DNA from: Anatilimnocola floriformis
GTDB lineage: Bacteria > Planctomycetota > Planctomycetia > Pirellulales > Pirellulaceae
Direction of reading: 5' to 3'
Length of the DNA stretch: 64,000 nt
NCBI RefSeq assembly: GCF_024256385.1
Contig: NZ_JAMLFW010000001.1
Span: 1,364,001 to 1,428,000 of the forward strand
Shown here piece by piece: positions 35,857 to 45,546 of the stretch (positions are counted from its first letter, which is position 1; every line of letters starts with the position of its first letter). The translations under genes and the position numbers were made by a program. The notes under the pieces are model-generated. The model worked only from the letters and a program-made list of their open reading frames with translations. It was not told the DNA's origin and ran no database searches.

Positions 35857-37911
35857 CTACTTGCTCGCAGCCGGCCGGCCCTTCATCTTCTCCGCCAAGC
35901 CCGGTACCTGGTCGGTGCCGCTGGGGACGCTGAAGTCGGCGCCTTGGAAGGCTTCGCCGATGGGTTCGAAGCGGCCGCCGAGATGTTCGGCGAGGAAGGC
36001 TTCTTCCACGGCGTAGAAGGCGAAACGATTTTCGGGGCGCGAGAAGCCGTGGCCTTCGTCGTGGAAGAGGACGTAGGTGACCGGGATTTTCTTCTCGTTC
36101 ATCGCCTTCACGATCTGATCGGCTTCGGGTTGCTTCACGCGCGGGTCGTTGGCGCCTTGGCCGATGAGGAGCGGCTTCTTGATCTTCTCGACGTAGTTGA
36201 GCGGCGAGCGCGAGTTGAGGAACTTGATTCCCTCTTCGCTCTTGTGATCGCCGACGCGGACCTTCATGACGGGCATGAAGGGCATCCAGTAGGGCGGCGG
36301 GTTACTGAGGAGCGTGATCAGGCTCGACGGGCCGACGACGTCGACGCCGCAGGCGAAGACATCGGGCGTGAACGTCAGGCCGACCAGCGTGGCATAGCCG
36401 CCGTAGCTGCCGCCGGTGATGGCGACCTTGTCCTTGCGAGCGATCTTCTGTTCGACGGCCCAGTTCACGGCGTCGATCAGGTCGTCGTGCATCTTGCCGG
36501 CCCATTGCTTATCGGCGGCGTTGATAAAGTCCTTGCCGAAGCCGGTCGAGCCGCGGTAGTTGACCGAGAGGACCGCGTAGCCACGGTTGGCGAGCAACTG
36601 ATGCTCGGGATCGTAACCCCAGTCGTCGCGTGCCCAGGGCCCACCGTGCACGTTCAGCACCATCGGCAGCGGCTCGTTTGGCCGGCCGTTGCCATCTGGA
36701 TCGCTGTTCTTCGGCAACGTGAGATAGCTCACCAGATCAAGGCCGTCGCGGCTCTTGATCACCTGTGGATGCATCTTCACCAGCGGCAGCTTTTCGAGCT
36801 CAGGATTGCTGCTGAAGAGGTACGTCACCTTTCGCTCGGGAGCCCGATCGTAGATGTAAAACCGCACCGGGCCGTTGTCCATCAAGTAGGCGATGGTCCA
36901 GCGTTTGTCATCCAGCGTGCGGCCGGTGATCTGCAGTTCGCCGTCGGCAACAGTCTTCAAATAATCGAAGTCAGGCTGAATGGCAGGATCGAGAATCTTC
37001 CATTGCGTCCGCGTGTAGGTGTAGCTAACGGCTTGCACGGTCTTTTGAATCGGATGAGCGATCGCGCCGCTGATATCGGCCCGCGGATCTTCGGCGAGCA
37101 ATTCTTCCTTACCCGACTTGATGTCCATCAGCTTCAGCGCCGCCGTGTTGCGGTTGCGGCTGTCGAGCATGTAGAGCTTGTCGCCCTCTTTATTGAAGCC
37201 GGCCGGCGAAGTCGTCATGCTGTCGAGCACGCCGATTTCGAGGTAGGGCTTCCAGTCGTCTTCGCCCGGGTTGTCCTTGGTCGGCTGCAGAAAAATCTGG
37301 CCGCCGGTCTGCGTGAAGTTCATCGCCAGGCGCACGCGATAGTCATCGTCGGTCATGAAGCCGGCGAAACCGGGATTCTCTTGCACCAGCTTCTTCGCGC
37401 CGGTCGTGATATTGATCCGCCAGATGTCGTGGTAATGTCGCTCGCCGCGGTCGTTGATGCCGACCAGGATTTCCTCAGGAAACTTCTCGCTAAAGCCTTC
37501 GATCTGAGCGGCGATCTTTTCGATCGGCGTGAGGTCGGTGGTCTTGCCGCTCGCGAGGTCGATGACATAAACGTGATTGTCTTCGTCGCCGTTTTTATCC
37601 TGCGTATACAGGATGTGCTTGTTCGTGTAAGCCCACATGTACTGCGTGATGCCGCGATGCTTGTCGAACGTGATCGCCTTGGCGTTGGCAGCCGTGTCGT
37701 CGCTGCTCACGTACACATTGAGCACCCCTTCGACGGGCGCAACGTAAGCGAGTCGCTTACCGTCGTGGCTCAAACGAGCACGGGCCTTTTCGGGATTGCC
37801 GAAGAACTTTGCTCGCGGAATGAGCGGAACTTCTTGGGCCGCTGCGAAAGAATTGGCGAACAAAGTCGCGAGCAAAAGAAATACAAACAGCCGCAATCGC
37901 TGTATCGACAT
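35857..37911 (-). CDS. exported S9 family prolyl oligopeptidase-like peptidase
   Basis: This 684-residue protein has a signal peptide ending near FAAAQEV. A beta-propeller domain (about 40-400) precedes an alpha/beta-hydrolase peptidase domain. The nucleophile is S502 in GGSYGGYA, the acid is the Asp in GANDPRV and the His is in DEGHGF. It is typical of S9C-type dipeptidyl or acylaminoacyl peptidases that trim peptides in the periplasm or outside the cell. A strong ggagg ribosome site lies nine bases before the ATG on the minus strand. Confidence 0.9.
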   Translation of the reverse strand: MSIQRLRLFVFLLLATLFANSFAAAQEVPLIPRAKFFGNPEKARARLSHDGKRLAYVAPVEGVLNVYVSSDDTAANAKAITFDKHRGITQYMWAYTNKHILYTQDKNGDEDNHVYVIDLASGKTTDLTPIEKIAAQIEGFSEKFPEEILVGINDRGERHYHDIWRINITTGAKKLVQENPGFAGFMTDDDYRVRLAMNFTQTGGQIFLQPTKDNPGEDDWKPYLEIGVLDSMTTSPAGFNKEGDKLYMLDSRNRNTAALKLMDIKSGKEELLAEDPRADISGAIAHPIQKTVQAVSYTYTRTQWKILDPAIQPDFDYLKTVADGELQITGRTLDDKRWTIAYLMDNGPVRFYIYDRAPERKVTYLFSSNPELEKLPLVKMHPQVIKSRDGLDLVSYLTLPKNSDPDGNGRPNEPLPMVLNVHGGPWARDDWGYDPEHQLLANRGYAVLSVNYRGSTGFGKDFINAADKQWAGKMHDDLIDAVNWAVEQKIARKDKVAITGGSYGGYATLVGLTFTPDVFACGVDVVGPSSLITLLSNPPPYWMPFMPVMKVRVGDHKSEEGIKFLNSRSPLNYVEKIKKPLLIGQGANDPRVKQPEADQIVKAMNEKKIPVTYVLFHDEGHGFSRPENRFAFYAVEEAFLAEHLGGRFEPIGEAFQGADFSVPSGTDQVPGLAEKMKGRPAASK

Positions 37912-38012
37912 GCCAGAGCCTCCGTGTTTGGTTGCAGATTTCAGTCAGTCAATCTGCACGCCAGCATAGCCCTCAAGGCCCAGATCGAAAACGAGGGGCG
38001 ATATACCCGCAG

Positions 38013-39077
38013 CTACTTTTTATCCTTTACTTCGCCGTCATTTTTGGTTGGCGGCGGCGTGAAAGACCACACTTGCAGGCCGTTGTGACCGGCGGCGAGC
38101 AACTGCTCTGCCTGACGATCAAAGACGAAATGCTGAATGTGGCTTTTCGGTTTTGCTTTGAAGAGAGGTGCTTCGGCTGCTTGTTTCCAGAGCGATTCAT
38201 TCCAGAAAGCGATGATCGGCCCGCCGTCGCCACCACCGGCAGCGATGAGAAGTTTTTCCTCGGGGAGATATTCCAGGTGATTGAAAATGGCTTGATGTTT
38301 GTCCGTGCCGATGGCAACGCGCTTGCCCGTTTGCCAATCCCAAACTTCGACGCGACAGGGCCCCACGAAACCATCGACATTGCTCACCTGGCCGATGCCG
38401 CCGAGGGCGAGCAAGCCGTTGGGCAAGAAGGCAAGCGAACGAATGCCGCCGATCGCTCGCGCGCGTTTCTCGGCATCGAAAGTGTAAAAGGTCTTCGCTT
38501 CGAATTGCACAAGATGCTCGCCGGTCGCGACGTGCCACACATGAACAACGCCGCTTCGATCGGCGGCGGCAATCACCTGGCCGTCGGCGGAAGCAGCGAG
38601 TGCATAGAGTGCATTCAAATAGCCTTCGGGGGTTTGCTTCTCATGGCCCGCGCAGTTGTGCAGCAGCTTGCCGTCGCTGCGATTCCAGAGCTTGACCAGC
38701 ATGTCGTCGCTCGCAGTGGCAAGACGATCTTCGCCCACGAGAATGACTTTCCGCACCCAACCTTCGTGCGCGGCGACTTCGCGTAACTTTTCGCCGCTGT
38801 CCGCTTTGGTCCAAACGAGCCGCTGATCGTAGCCCGTTGAAATCACTACGCCATCGTGCCAGGCGAGACCGGCGACATAGTTGTCGTGATGTCGCCAGAG
38901 TTTCTCGGCCGTTCCTTTCTCCTGAAGTTGTTCGCCGCGAGTCGCGACTCGATAGACATAACCATCGGCGCCGCCGGCATAGTAATGGCCGGTCGCCGGA
39001 TCGAGACAACCGCCATAGAGAATGCCCGGCGCTTCGGCCGTGTGAACCAAGCGGGCGAGTTTCACGTCGATACTCAT
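38013..39077 (-). CDS. WD40-repeat beta-propeller protein
   Basis: This 354-residue protein consists of WD40-like repeats (for example LAWHDGVVISTGYDQRLVW, RLATASDDMLVKLWNRSDG and VIAAADRSGVVHVWHVATG) and probably forms a seven-bladed propeller. No signal peptide is evident. Its ATG overlaps the stop of the DUF1501 gene by four bases (ATGA), so translation is coupled. It belongs to the DUF1549-DUF1501-WD40 operon common in planctomycetes, whose function is not established. Confidence 0.85.
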   Translation of the reverse strand: MSIDVKLARLVHTAEAPGILYGGCLDPATGHYYAGGADGYVYRVATRGEQLQEKGTAEKLWRHHDNYVAGLAWHDGVVISTGYDQRLVWTKADSGEKLREVAAHEGWVRKVILVGEDRLATASDDMLVKLWNRSDGKLLHNCAGHEKQTPEGYLNALYALAASADGQVIAAADRSGVVHVWHVATGEHLVQFEAKTFYTFDAEKRARAIGGIRSLAFLPNGLLALGGIGQVSNVDGFVGPCRVEVWDWQTGKRVAIGTDKHQAIFNHLEYLPEEKLLIAAGGGDGGPIIAFWNESLWKQAAEAPLFKAKPKSHIQHFVFDRQAEQLLAAGHNGLQVWSFTPPPTKNDGEVKDKK

Positions 39078-40366
39078 GAGAGCACCGCCTTGATCGGCGA
39101 AGAATCTTCCTTCGCCAGCGGCACGGGTCGTTGTCCGACTTGATAGTGCTTCTGCGGATCAATGCCGACGGCGGCAAAGATCGTGGCGGCAACGTCGGCC
39201 GCCGAGGCTTCGCCCGATTTCACGGCCGTGCCGTCGTCGTTCGTTTCGCCATGAATCACGCCGCCGCGAATTCCGCAACCGGCAAACGCACATGACCAGG
39301 CATCGGCAAAGTGATCGCGGCCGACGTCTTGATTGATTTTCGGCGTGCGGCCGAATTCGGAAAGAACGATCACCAGTGTGGAAGAGAGCAAGCCGCGCTC
39401 GTCGAGATCATCGAGCAGCACGCTGAGGACGTTGTCGAAGTCGGGAACGAGCTCGCGGTGACTTTCGAAGTTGTCATGATGACTGTCCCAAAAACCGCGG
39501 GCCACTTTCACGACCGGCACGCCCGCTTCGAGCAACCGCCGAGCGAGCAAGCAATGCCGGCCAAAGGGCGTGCGGCCATAGCGCTCACGTACCACCGTCG
39601 GTTCTTTTTCCAAATCAAAGAGTTCATCGGAGCTCATCAAACCGCGCACGCGCGAGTAGGCTTCGTTGTAACCTTGAACCAGATCATCGCCGACCCGCTG
39701 CTGCGCAAAGTCGAGCGAGATCGCTGCGCGCAACTTGTCCCGCTCCAGGTGCTGCGCGTCACTCAAGCCTGCCGGAAGTTCGATGTTGCTCGGCCGGAGC
39801 GAACCTTCGAGCAGCAGCGGCGCGTGACGACGACTGAGAAAGCCCGGGCTCGGCCGACGACGACCTTCGGAGGTCGTGAAGAGCGAAACATAGTCAGGAA
39901 GCTTGCTCCCTTGCAGCGCGAGTTCCTTGGCGAGGACGACACCGATCTCGGGATGTTCGAGGGCGGCTTCCTTCGGCCAGCCGCTGCTCATCAGATCGGC
40001 GGCTTGAAAATGCTCGGAGATTTTCGTGTTCAGCGAACGGACCACGGCGAGCTTGTTCATCCGGGTGGCCAGCCGCGGCATGAGTTCGCAAACCTGGTAG
40101 CCGCTCACCGCCGTCTGAATCGCGCGAAAAGGGCCGCCGGTTTCGCGGCCCGGTTTGGGGTCCCACATTTCGAACTGACTCGAGCCGCCGGCCAGCCACA
40201 AAAAAAGGACGCGTTTCTGCTGCTTCTTCAGTTGCTCCGCGGCTGGCAGATCCGCAGCCAAGGAAACACCTGGGAGCGACAGCGAAGCCGCACCGCCGCT
40301 CAGTAAACCGCCGAGGAATCTCCGGCGATGGAGCACGTGTTCGGTTGGTATGCAAAGATGCTTCAT
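39074..40366 (-). CDS. DUF1501 family protein with Tat signal
   Basis: This 430-residue protein begins with a twin-arginine signal (HRRRFLGGLLSGGAASLSLPG region) and has the sulfatase-like fold typical of DUF1501: FLWLAGGSSQFEMWDPKPG, VVKVARGFWDSHHDNFE and VIVLSEFGRTPKINQDVGRDH. It is probably exported as a folded metal-containing protein. The ATG at 40366 is chosen; the open frame upstream runs antiparallel into the preceding gene. It lies seven bases downstream of the DUF1549 gene and couples to the WD40 gene. Confidence 0.88.
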   Translation of the reverse strand: MKHLCIPTEHVLHRRRFLGGLLSGGAASLSLPGVSLAADLPAAEQLKKQQKRVLFLWLAGGSSQFEMWDPKPGRETGGPFRAIQTAVSGYQVCELMPRLATRMNKLAVVRSLNTKISEHFQAADLMSSGWPKEAALEHPEIGVVLAKELALQGSKLPDYVSLFTTSEGRRRPSPGFLSRRHAPLLLEGSLRPSNIELPAGLSDAQHLERDKLRAAISLDFAQQRVGDDLVQGYNEAYSRVRGLMSSDELFDLEKEPTVVRERYGRTPFGRHCLLARRLLEAGVPVVKVARGFWDSHHDNFESHRELVPDFDNVLSVLLDDLDERGLLSSTLVIVLSEFGRTPKINQDVGRDHFADAWSCAFAGCGIRGGVIHGETNDDGTAVKSGEASAADVAATIFAAVGIDPQKHYQVGQRPVPLAKEDSSPIKAVLS

Positions 40367-40373
40367 GGTTGTC

Positions 40374-41960
40374 TCAATGCTTGAACCGAAACTCTGCCGC
40401 AGTACACAAGACCCACACGAGTTGTTCGCACGTTCGCTGCCGCGATGTTTTCTGCGAGTTGATCCACTCGGCGAGGTGTTCGACTTCGGCGCTATCAGCG
40501 GCCCGGCCATACACGGCGCGAATGGCTGCAGTGGCGAGTTCCTTGCTATCTGCCACTCCGGCCAATTTCGCGGCGAGTGTATTCGCTTCCACGGCAAACA
40601 ATTTCTGCACGGCAGGATTGTTCGAAAGGAAGAGAGCCTCGGCTGCACTCGTCTGCCCATCCTCCTTCGGATCGAGTTGAGACAGCAATTCGGCCGCCTG
40701 TTGCTCAACGGCCAGGTACTGCGTGATCCGCTTGTTGGCGCTATCGCCCGCCAGTCGTTCGGCGCGTTGCTCCAGCGCGTTCGCCGGTGAGTAATCGGCC
40801 CGGCCCGTCGCGACGAGCAGTGAAAACGCATACTGCCGCGGCGTGAGATGTTGCAACCGCGCGACGGCGAAGTCGCCTTCGTCGGGAATTGTCGATGCGT
40901 GTTCCCAACGACTCGATAGTTGATAAGCACGACTACTCACGATCGCGCCGGTGAGTCGCTTGAAGTCATAACCGTTCGCCACAAAGTCTTCGGCGAGCCA
41001 TTCAAGCAGACCGGGAACTGACGGCGGATTGCCGGAGTGAATCTGATCGACCGGATGAACCAAGCCGCGGCCGAAGTATTGCTGCCAAAGTCGATTGACG
41101 AGCGCGCGACTCAGAAACTTTTGTTCGCCGAGGGCGATTGTCACCAGTTGCTCGCGGCGACTAACCTTCGGTTTCTTACCATCGACGTCGGGAGGATCAA
41201 CAGCGATCTGACCAGAGAGAAACATCACACGGGCAGCTTGCTGCGTGCCGCCGGCCCCTTTGAAGGTGACATCGCCTTCGGTCTTCTCTCCGATCGAGCC
41301 TTTGCCGCCAGTGGTGCGATGAAAGAACGACGCCATGCCGTAGTAGTGGTCCTGCTTCCAGTCGTCGACGAGGGGATGATCGTGGCAGCGAGCGCACGAG
41401 ACATCGACGCCGAAAAAGACGCGTGTGGCGTCGGTAGTCAGCTTGTCGAGATCTTTGGCACGCACATCGAGAAACCTCGCCGCCGGTTTTCGCTCCGGTG
41501 TGTCCCAAGGGCCGACCAACAACTCACGAAAGAGCTGGTCCCACGGTTTTCCCTCACGCAAGCTGCGGCGCAGATAGTCGGTGAACTCAGCATTGCCTGC
41601 CGCAGTGCCTTGCAACATTTCGTCGAGCATTGCGCCTTGGTGGAGCGCGAACTCGGAGCTGTCGAGCAACTCGGCTACGATGGCCGAATAACGTTCGGCC
41701 AGCGGCTTGCCGCTCGGCAGGCGTGCTTCGTACTCGGCCTGTGTCGGCACTCGGCCGATCAGATCGAGCGACACTCGCTTCAGCAGCGTTTCGTCCGACG
41801 CGGCTTCGGCCGGCGTGATGTTTTTGTGTTGCCAATGCTCGGCCAGGCGGCGATCGATCTCGGCAGCGGATTTTTGAAACGGTTCGTCAGCGAAGGCCGT
41901 TGTGGATAAGAGTACGAACAAGAGGGCGATTAGTCGCGCGATGTCCGTGGTTGTTGGCAT
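40374..41960 (-). CDS. DUF1549/DUF1553 exported protein
   Basis: This 528-residue protein has a signal peptide ending near TAFADEPF. The segments LLKRVSLDLIGRVPTQAEYEA and DVSCARCHDHPLVDDWKQDH are hallmarks of DUF1549, and the C-terminal LVNRLWQQYFGRGLVHPVDQ and ASIYR-like ending belong to DUF1553. CARCH is a CxxCH haem-type motif, so haem binding is possible. The ATG at 41960 is preferred to a GTG at 41975. It heads a three-gene operon with DUF1501 and WD40 proteins. Confidence 0.88.
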   Translation of the reverse strand: MPTTTDIARLIALLFVLLSTTAFADEPFQKSAAEIDRRLAEHWQHKNITPAEAASDETLLKRVSLDLIGRVPTQAEYEARLPSGKPLAERYSAIVAELLDSSEFALHQGAMLDEMLQGTAAGNAEFTDYLRRSLREGKPWDQLFRELLVGPWDTPERKPAARFLDVRAKDLDKLTTDATRVFFGVDVSCARCHDHPLVDDWKQDHYYGMASFFHRTTGGKGSIGEKTEGDVTFKGAGGTQQAARVMFLSGQIAVDPPDVDGKKPKVSRREQLVTIALGEQKFLSRALVNRLWQQYFGRGLVHPVDQIHSGNPPSVPGLLEWLAEDFVANGYDFKRLTGAIVSSRAYQLSSRWEHASTIPDEGDFAVARLQHLTPRQYAFSLLVATGRADYSPANALEQRAERLAGDSANKRITQYLAVEQQAAELLSQLDPKEDGQTSAAEALFLSNNPAVQKLFAVEANTLAAKLAGVADSKELATAAIRAVYGRAADSAEVEHLAEWINSQKTSRQRTCEQLVWVLCTAAEFRFKH

Positions 41961-42358
41961 GGGAAGGCTTATCACGGCGGTGATCAGGAGGAGCCGGAGG
42001 CTAGCGCCTGGCGGCTGATTTCGAGCAAGCTAACTTCCGCGATTTTATTCAGCATCGCCCGGCGGAAGCAACTTTTGTTCGATTTACAAATGAATGGGGA
42101 ATCGAAACGGTACGGGCGGGAGTGCTGCCGCACGTTGGTGGTAGCTAACTCTACGCGTCCAATCCTTCGCCCACGCGTCGGGCTACCTCGCGCCTTGCTG
42201 ACGCTGCGGAGGAAATGTTCAGCGGTTAGGGCAAGAAACGAAAAAGGGGCGAGTCCGATTGGACTCGCCCCGGCGATCGTCTGTTCTTGATGAGCGTCAA
42301 ATCTGTGCGATCGAATCGCGTCAGTTGGGCCTGAGTTTTCGAAGGCCTCGAAAGCTGA
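41961..42358. other. intergenic region with terminator and repeat half-site
   Basis: No gene is supported. The region contains a half copy of family D (acgcgtcgggctacct at 42173-42188) and a terminator hairpin serving the minus-strand gene to its right. The promoter of the DUF1549 operon should lie near 41961-42030. Confidence 0.5.
42241..42271 (-). terminator. intrinsic terminator of the Cys-rich protein gene
   Basis: On the minus strand ggggcgagtcc, a loop of aatc and ggactcgcccc are followed by tttttcg. The perfect 11-bp stem with a T-tract lies 88 bases after the stop of the minus-strand gene at 42359, in the correct orientation to end its transcript. Confidence 0.85.
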
Positions 42359-43225
42359 CTATTTGAGGCTCCAGGGAACATAACGATTGATGGTCTTCCG
42401 CGCACTCTTCGCATCGTCGGCGGTCGGTGTCGGCACGTCTTTGGCAGGAGTCGGCACGACTTCGGGAGCGTTGCCCGCTCCGCCGTCGATCATTCCACCG
42501 CCAATGCCGTCACTGCAACCGCAAGACATGCCGCCGTCGCAGGCGTTACATAAGTTGCCAAACCAACTACGGCACTTGTGGCCGAAGTGACCAAGGCCGT
42601 AACCGGTGTTGCAGCTGCTGCAAACCGGAGCCGGAGCAGCACAGGTCGAGCAGCTCGAGCAACCGCCGAAACCAATCGGGTTGTTGAAGTACCGCGTACC
42701 ATGCAACCGGCAACCGTGACACCCGCCAAAGCTCACGCCGCCGCCGCAACCGCAGCCACTATCGCCACTGGAAATCGCCGCCCCGCCGCCACAAGTCGAG
42801 CAGCCATTGGTCGCTACGCCGCAGCACCGATGAAGATGATGACCGAGATTACAACGGTGCGGTCGTTGGCAGTAGCCATCCCAAAGGTGATTTACGCAGG
42901 GAGGAGTGTGATCGCAAGCACCTGGCGAATAGACATAGCCAGCGTACTGATGCTCGGGGTTCCAAGCAGTTTCGGCGATCATCGGTCCGCCTCGTTCCTC
43001 GACGTGGCCGATGCTGTTGTTGCCAGCAATGGCAGGTCGTAGGGCAGGCGCGGGAGCAGCCGCGTCTTGACGCATGCTGCTGGCCCACGCATAGGCGGTG
43101 GGGAAAATCTTTGTTCGCGGGGCAGCTTCCCGCTGGGGTTCGACAGCACTCGCCGGCGGCGAGTACACCGTCAAACCCGCGACCGCGACCAGCGCAGTCG
43201 TCGTAGCCAGAATCCAATCTTTCAT
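42359..43225 (-). CDS. exported cysteine/glycine-rich protein
   Basis: This 288-residue protein starts MKDWILATTTALVAVAGLTV with a signal peptide ending near PPASA. The middle is unusually rich in Cys and Gly, with many CxxC pairs (CSTCGGG, CGCGGG, CHGC, CSSCSTC, CSSC, CNAC, CGC). This suggests metal binding or dense disulfide cross-linking. A ggag lies seven bases before the ATG at 43225 and only one base before the ATG at 43231, which favours 43225. The family is not recognised; similar Cys-rich secreted proteins occur in planctomycetes. Confidence 0.7.
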   Translation of the reverse strand: MKDWILATTTALVAVAGLTVYSPPASAVEPQREAAPRTKIFPTAYAWASSMRQDAAAPAPALRPAIAGNNSIGHVEERGGPMIAETAWNPEHQYAGYVYSPGACDHTPPCVNHLWDGYCQRPHRCNLGHHLHRCCGVATNGCSTCGGGAAISSGDSGCGCGGGVSFGGCHGCRLHGTRYFNNPIGFGGCSSCSTCAAPAPVCSSCNTGYGLGHFGHKCRSWFGNLCNACDGGMSCGCSDGIGGGMIDGGAGNAPEVVPTPAKDVPTPTADDAKSARKTINRYVPWSLK

Positions 43226-43529
43226 ATCCATACTCCTATTGCGAGGAACTGTCCGGCGGCTGCAGGTGGGATTGGGTGGCGATTCGAGGTTCTGGGAGGA
43301 CCCAGGTTTTTGCTGGGATGCCAGTTGGTCGAATCGCGGCAGCGCGGCGGACAGCAAGACTCCACACCTCAACAGTGCGCGTCGAACCGCTGCGCTGCAA
43401 ATCGGCGGCGGGTGTTTCTTGGAGAAATTCGCGGCGGGGGTGAGTGGCGTGCGGAGAGCGTAAACTTTGCGTGCAATTGGGCTATACTCGACAGGCTGTC
43501 AGGCACCGAATTGCGTGACCCATGAGGCG
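43226..43529. other. divergent intergenic region
   Basis: This 304-base spacer lies between the Cys-rich gene and the membrane protein gene at 43530. I see only the caataggag ribosome site of the Cys-rich gene at its left edge and the gaggcg before the plus-strand ATG. There is no recognised repeat or operator. Confidence 0.4.
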
Positions 43530-44432
43530 ATGACCGAGCTTTTCTCCAACCCAGCGACGGTGACTTTAACGCTGACGGCAACTTTGCTGGCCGGCGTCAT
43601 TTTGCTGCGCTACTATCGCCGGGCCGTGGAGACCATGCTCTTCATTCCGTGGGCGTGGGCGGTGGGAACGTTTGCCGTGGTCGCGGCGGCCAACATCTTT
43701 GGCGAGTTTGCCGAGCAGAACCGCTTTGGGCTGTTTCTTGGTAACTATGGGGCACTCCATTTCGTCGCGGCCTCGGGAACGCTTTGTCCGTTCGTCGCCT
43801 TGATCGGGGCCAAACGGCCACAGCATTCGGCGTGGAGCTTTGTCGTCCTGGCGCTGTGGGGCATGATCGCGCTGCCAGCCGCCGAAGTGCTACTGCTGAA
43901 TCCCGGCCAGGATTTGGAGTTCAACTCGATTCGGAGTTGGTTTCTGCTGGCGCTGATCCTGGGCGGGATGTGCAACTTTCTGCTGACCCGCTATTTCCTC
44001 GGCAGCTTCTTGCTGGGCATGGGGCAGTTGTTCTGGTTGGGTCGATGGCTGCCCTGGAGTTTTCAGCCATACCTGGCGTCACGCGAATGGGCGGGCCTGT
44101 TTTGCGTTTCGACGGCAGTGATCGCGGCCTGGTGGGTATCGCGCAGTCCAACGCGGGCGCCCAACGATTACGACCGTCTTTGGTTTGATTTCCGCGATAC
44201 CTTCGGGCTCTTTTGGTCGCTCCGTTTAATCGAACGGGTGAATGACGCTGCCCGGCAAGCGGGTTGGGATTTTGACCTCGGCTGGGGCGGTTTCCGCACG
44301 AAGAGCAGTTTCGAACCACTGGGAAAACTCGAGCCGGAGACGGCCGAGGCGCTGCGCAATTGCTTGCAAGGATCGCTGCGGCGGTTCGTATCGAACGAGT
44401 GGATGGCCGAGCGGTTGCCATCGCAGCAGTGA
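43530..44432 (+). CDS. multi-pass membrane protein of unknown function
   Basis: This 300-residue protein has about seven to eight hydrophobic helices (for example LTATLLAGVILLRYY, FVVLALWGMIALPAAEVLLL and WFLLALILGGMCNFLLT) and a soluble C-terminal segment. No transporter or enzyme motif is recognised. It starts at the ATG at 43530 near gaggcg; the upstream reading begins with TTG and lacks support. It precedes two glycosyltransferase genes, so a role in envelope assembly is possible but only inferred. Confidence 0.6.
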   Translation: MTELFSNPATVTLTLTATLLAGVILLRYYRRAVETMLFIPWAWAVGTFAVVAAANIFGEFAEQNRFGLFLGNYGALHFVAASGTLCPFVALIGAKRPQHSAWSFVVLALWGMIALPAAEVLLLNPGQDLEFNSIRSWFLLALILGGMCNFLLTRYFLGSFLLGMGQLFWLGRWLPWSFQPYLASREWAGLFCVSTAVIAAWWVSRSPTRAPNDYDRLWFDFRDTFGLFWSLRLIERVNDAARQAGWDFDLGWGGFRTKSSFEPLGKLEPETAEALRNCLQGSLRRFVSNEWMAERLPSQQ

Positions 44433-44548
44433 CAGCAAACGAAGGTTGTTAAACCTTGCGGCCTGCCGCGACGATAACGATTACGTGATCTGCAGCGCAC
44501 ATGAATCCTGCTGCGCGGATTTCTCGGAATCGTGGCAAGAGTGACAAG

Positions 44549-45544
44549 ATGACCGACGGCTCGCTCCCTTCCTATTCCGTGGTCGTCGAGATGGAGAATG
44601 CCCAGCGCATCGATTGGCAAGAAATCACCATCATGCTGCAAACGCTCGCCGAGCAAGTTCGCGAGAATCGGCCGACGGATGGCACACGACCGCAGGTGAT
44701 TTTGTCGCAAGCGGGTGTGCCGGCTGACAACGACACGTTGCTCGCTGCCGTGCAGAAGCATGTTCCCACGCTGGTCGAAGTGGCGGACTTCGAATGCGTG
44801 AACGTACCCAACGGTCGCTACTACCAACTGAAGAACGCCGGACTGCAGCGCGCGAAAAACGACCTCGTGGTGCTGCTCGATGCCGATCTGCTGCCGGAGC
44901 CTGGTTGGCTGGCGCAGTTGCTCAAACCGTTCCAGCAGAGCACGACGCTCGCGACCAATGGCCTGACGTATCTTGGTCATCGCAGTTTTCTATCGCGGAC
45001 ACTCGCGCTGATTTGGATCTTTCCACTCCGCGAGCGGGACGATCGCGCCGCGAATCGCCGGCCGCTGAATGCGAACAACTGCGCCTTTCGCGCCGACTGG
45101 CTGCGGGCCAATCCGTTTCCGATCGACAACGGTTTCAAGGTGAGCTGCACGAAGCTCACGCAACAGCTGCGTAGCAACGGCGGCGACATCTTGCGAGTCC
45201 CTGCCTACGCCAAGCATGCGCCTCTGCAGGGTTGGCGATTCCTACTGTGGCGAGCGCTGGTTACCGGCCGCGATGCTGATCGCAAATTTGCCGACATGAA
45301 ATCAACCTCGCGGTCGCGGCGGTTGCTGAACGCTTTGAAATTCTGGTTCAAGAGTGAAAGCCGAGTCCTCAAACGGATCGCCACGAAAGCACGAACCGTG
45401 GCCATGCCGCTGTGGGAAGTTCCCGGCGCGATGTTCCTCGGCTGCTTGTTTTATTCGCTGGCCCTGCTGGGCCAAATGGCGGCCGCGGTTGGTTTGACGC
45501 GTGACGTTCCCGAGCAAATTCCTGCCTACGTAGAAAATCACTAA
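44549..45544 (+). CDS. glycosyltransferase family 2 with C-terminal membrane segment
   Basis: This 331-residue protein has a GT-A fold: the segment RAKNDLVVLLDADLLPEPGW carries the DxD metal-binding motif LDADL. A hydrophobic C-terminal region (MFLGCLFYSLALLGQMAAAV) anchors it to the membrane. It is likely to transfer a sugar onto a lipid or polysaccharide acceptor. The ATG at 44549 is used; an earlier in-frame ATG at 44501 would add sixteen residues of doubtful value. A second family 2 enzyme starts three bases after its stop. Confidence 0.78.
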   Translation: MTDGSLPSYSVVVEMENAQRIDWQEITIMLQTLAEQVRENRPTDGTRPQVILSQAGVPADNDTLLAAVQKHVPTLVEVADFECVNVPNGRYYQLKNAGLQRAKNDLVVLLDADLLPEPGWLAQLLKPFQQSTTLATNGLTYLGHRSFLSRTLALIWIFPLRERDDRAANRRPLNANNCAFRADWLRANPFPIDNGFKVSCTKLTQQLRSNGGDILRVPAYAKHAPLQGWRFLLWRALVTGRDADRKFADMKSTSRSRRLLNALKFWFKSESRVLKRIATKARTVAMPLWEVPGAMFLGCLFYSLALLGQMAAAVGLTRDVPEQIPAYVENH

Positions 45545-45546
45545 TC

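Noticed and set aside
35854-38088. 744-codon plus-strand frame antisense to the S9 peptidase
   Set aside because: It is a high-GC shadow of a gene with intact catalytic residues, signal peptide and ribosome site on the other strand.
42075-42290. 71-codon plus-strand frame
   Set aside because: Runs through a family D half-repeat and an opposite-strand terminator hairpin; no start-site or family support.
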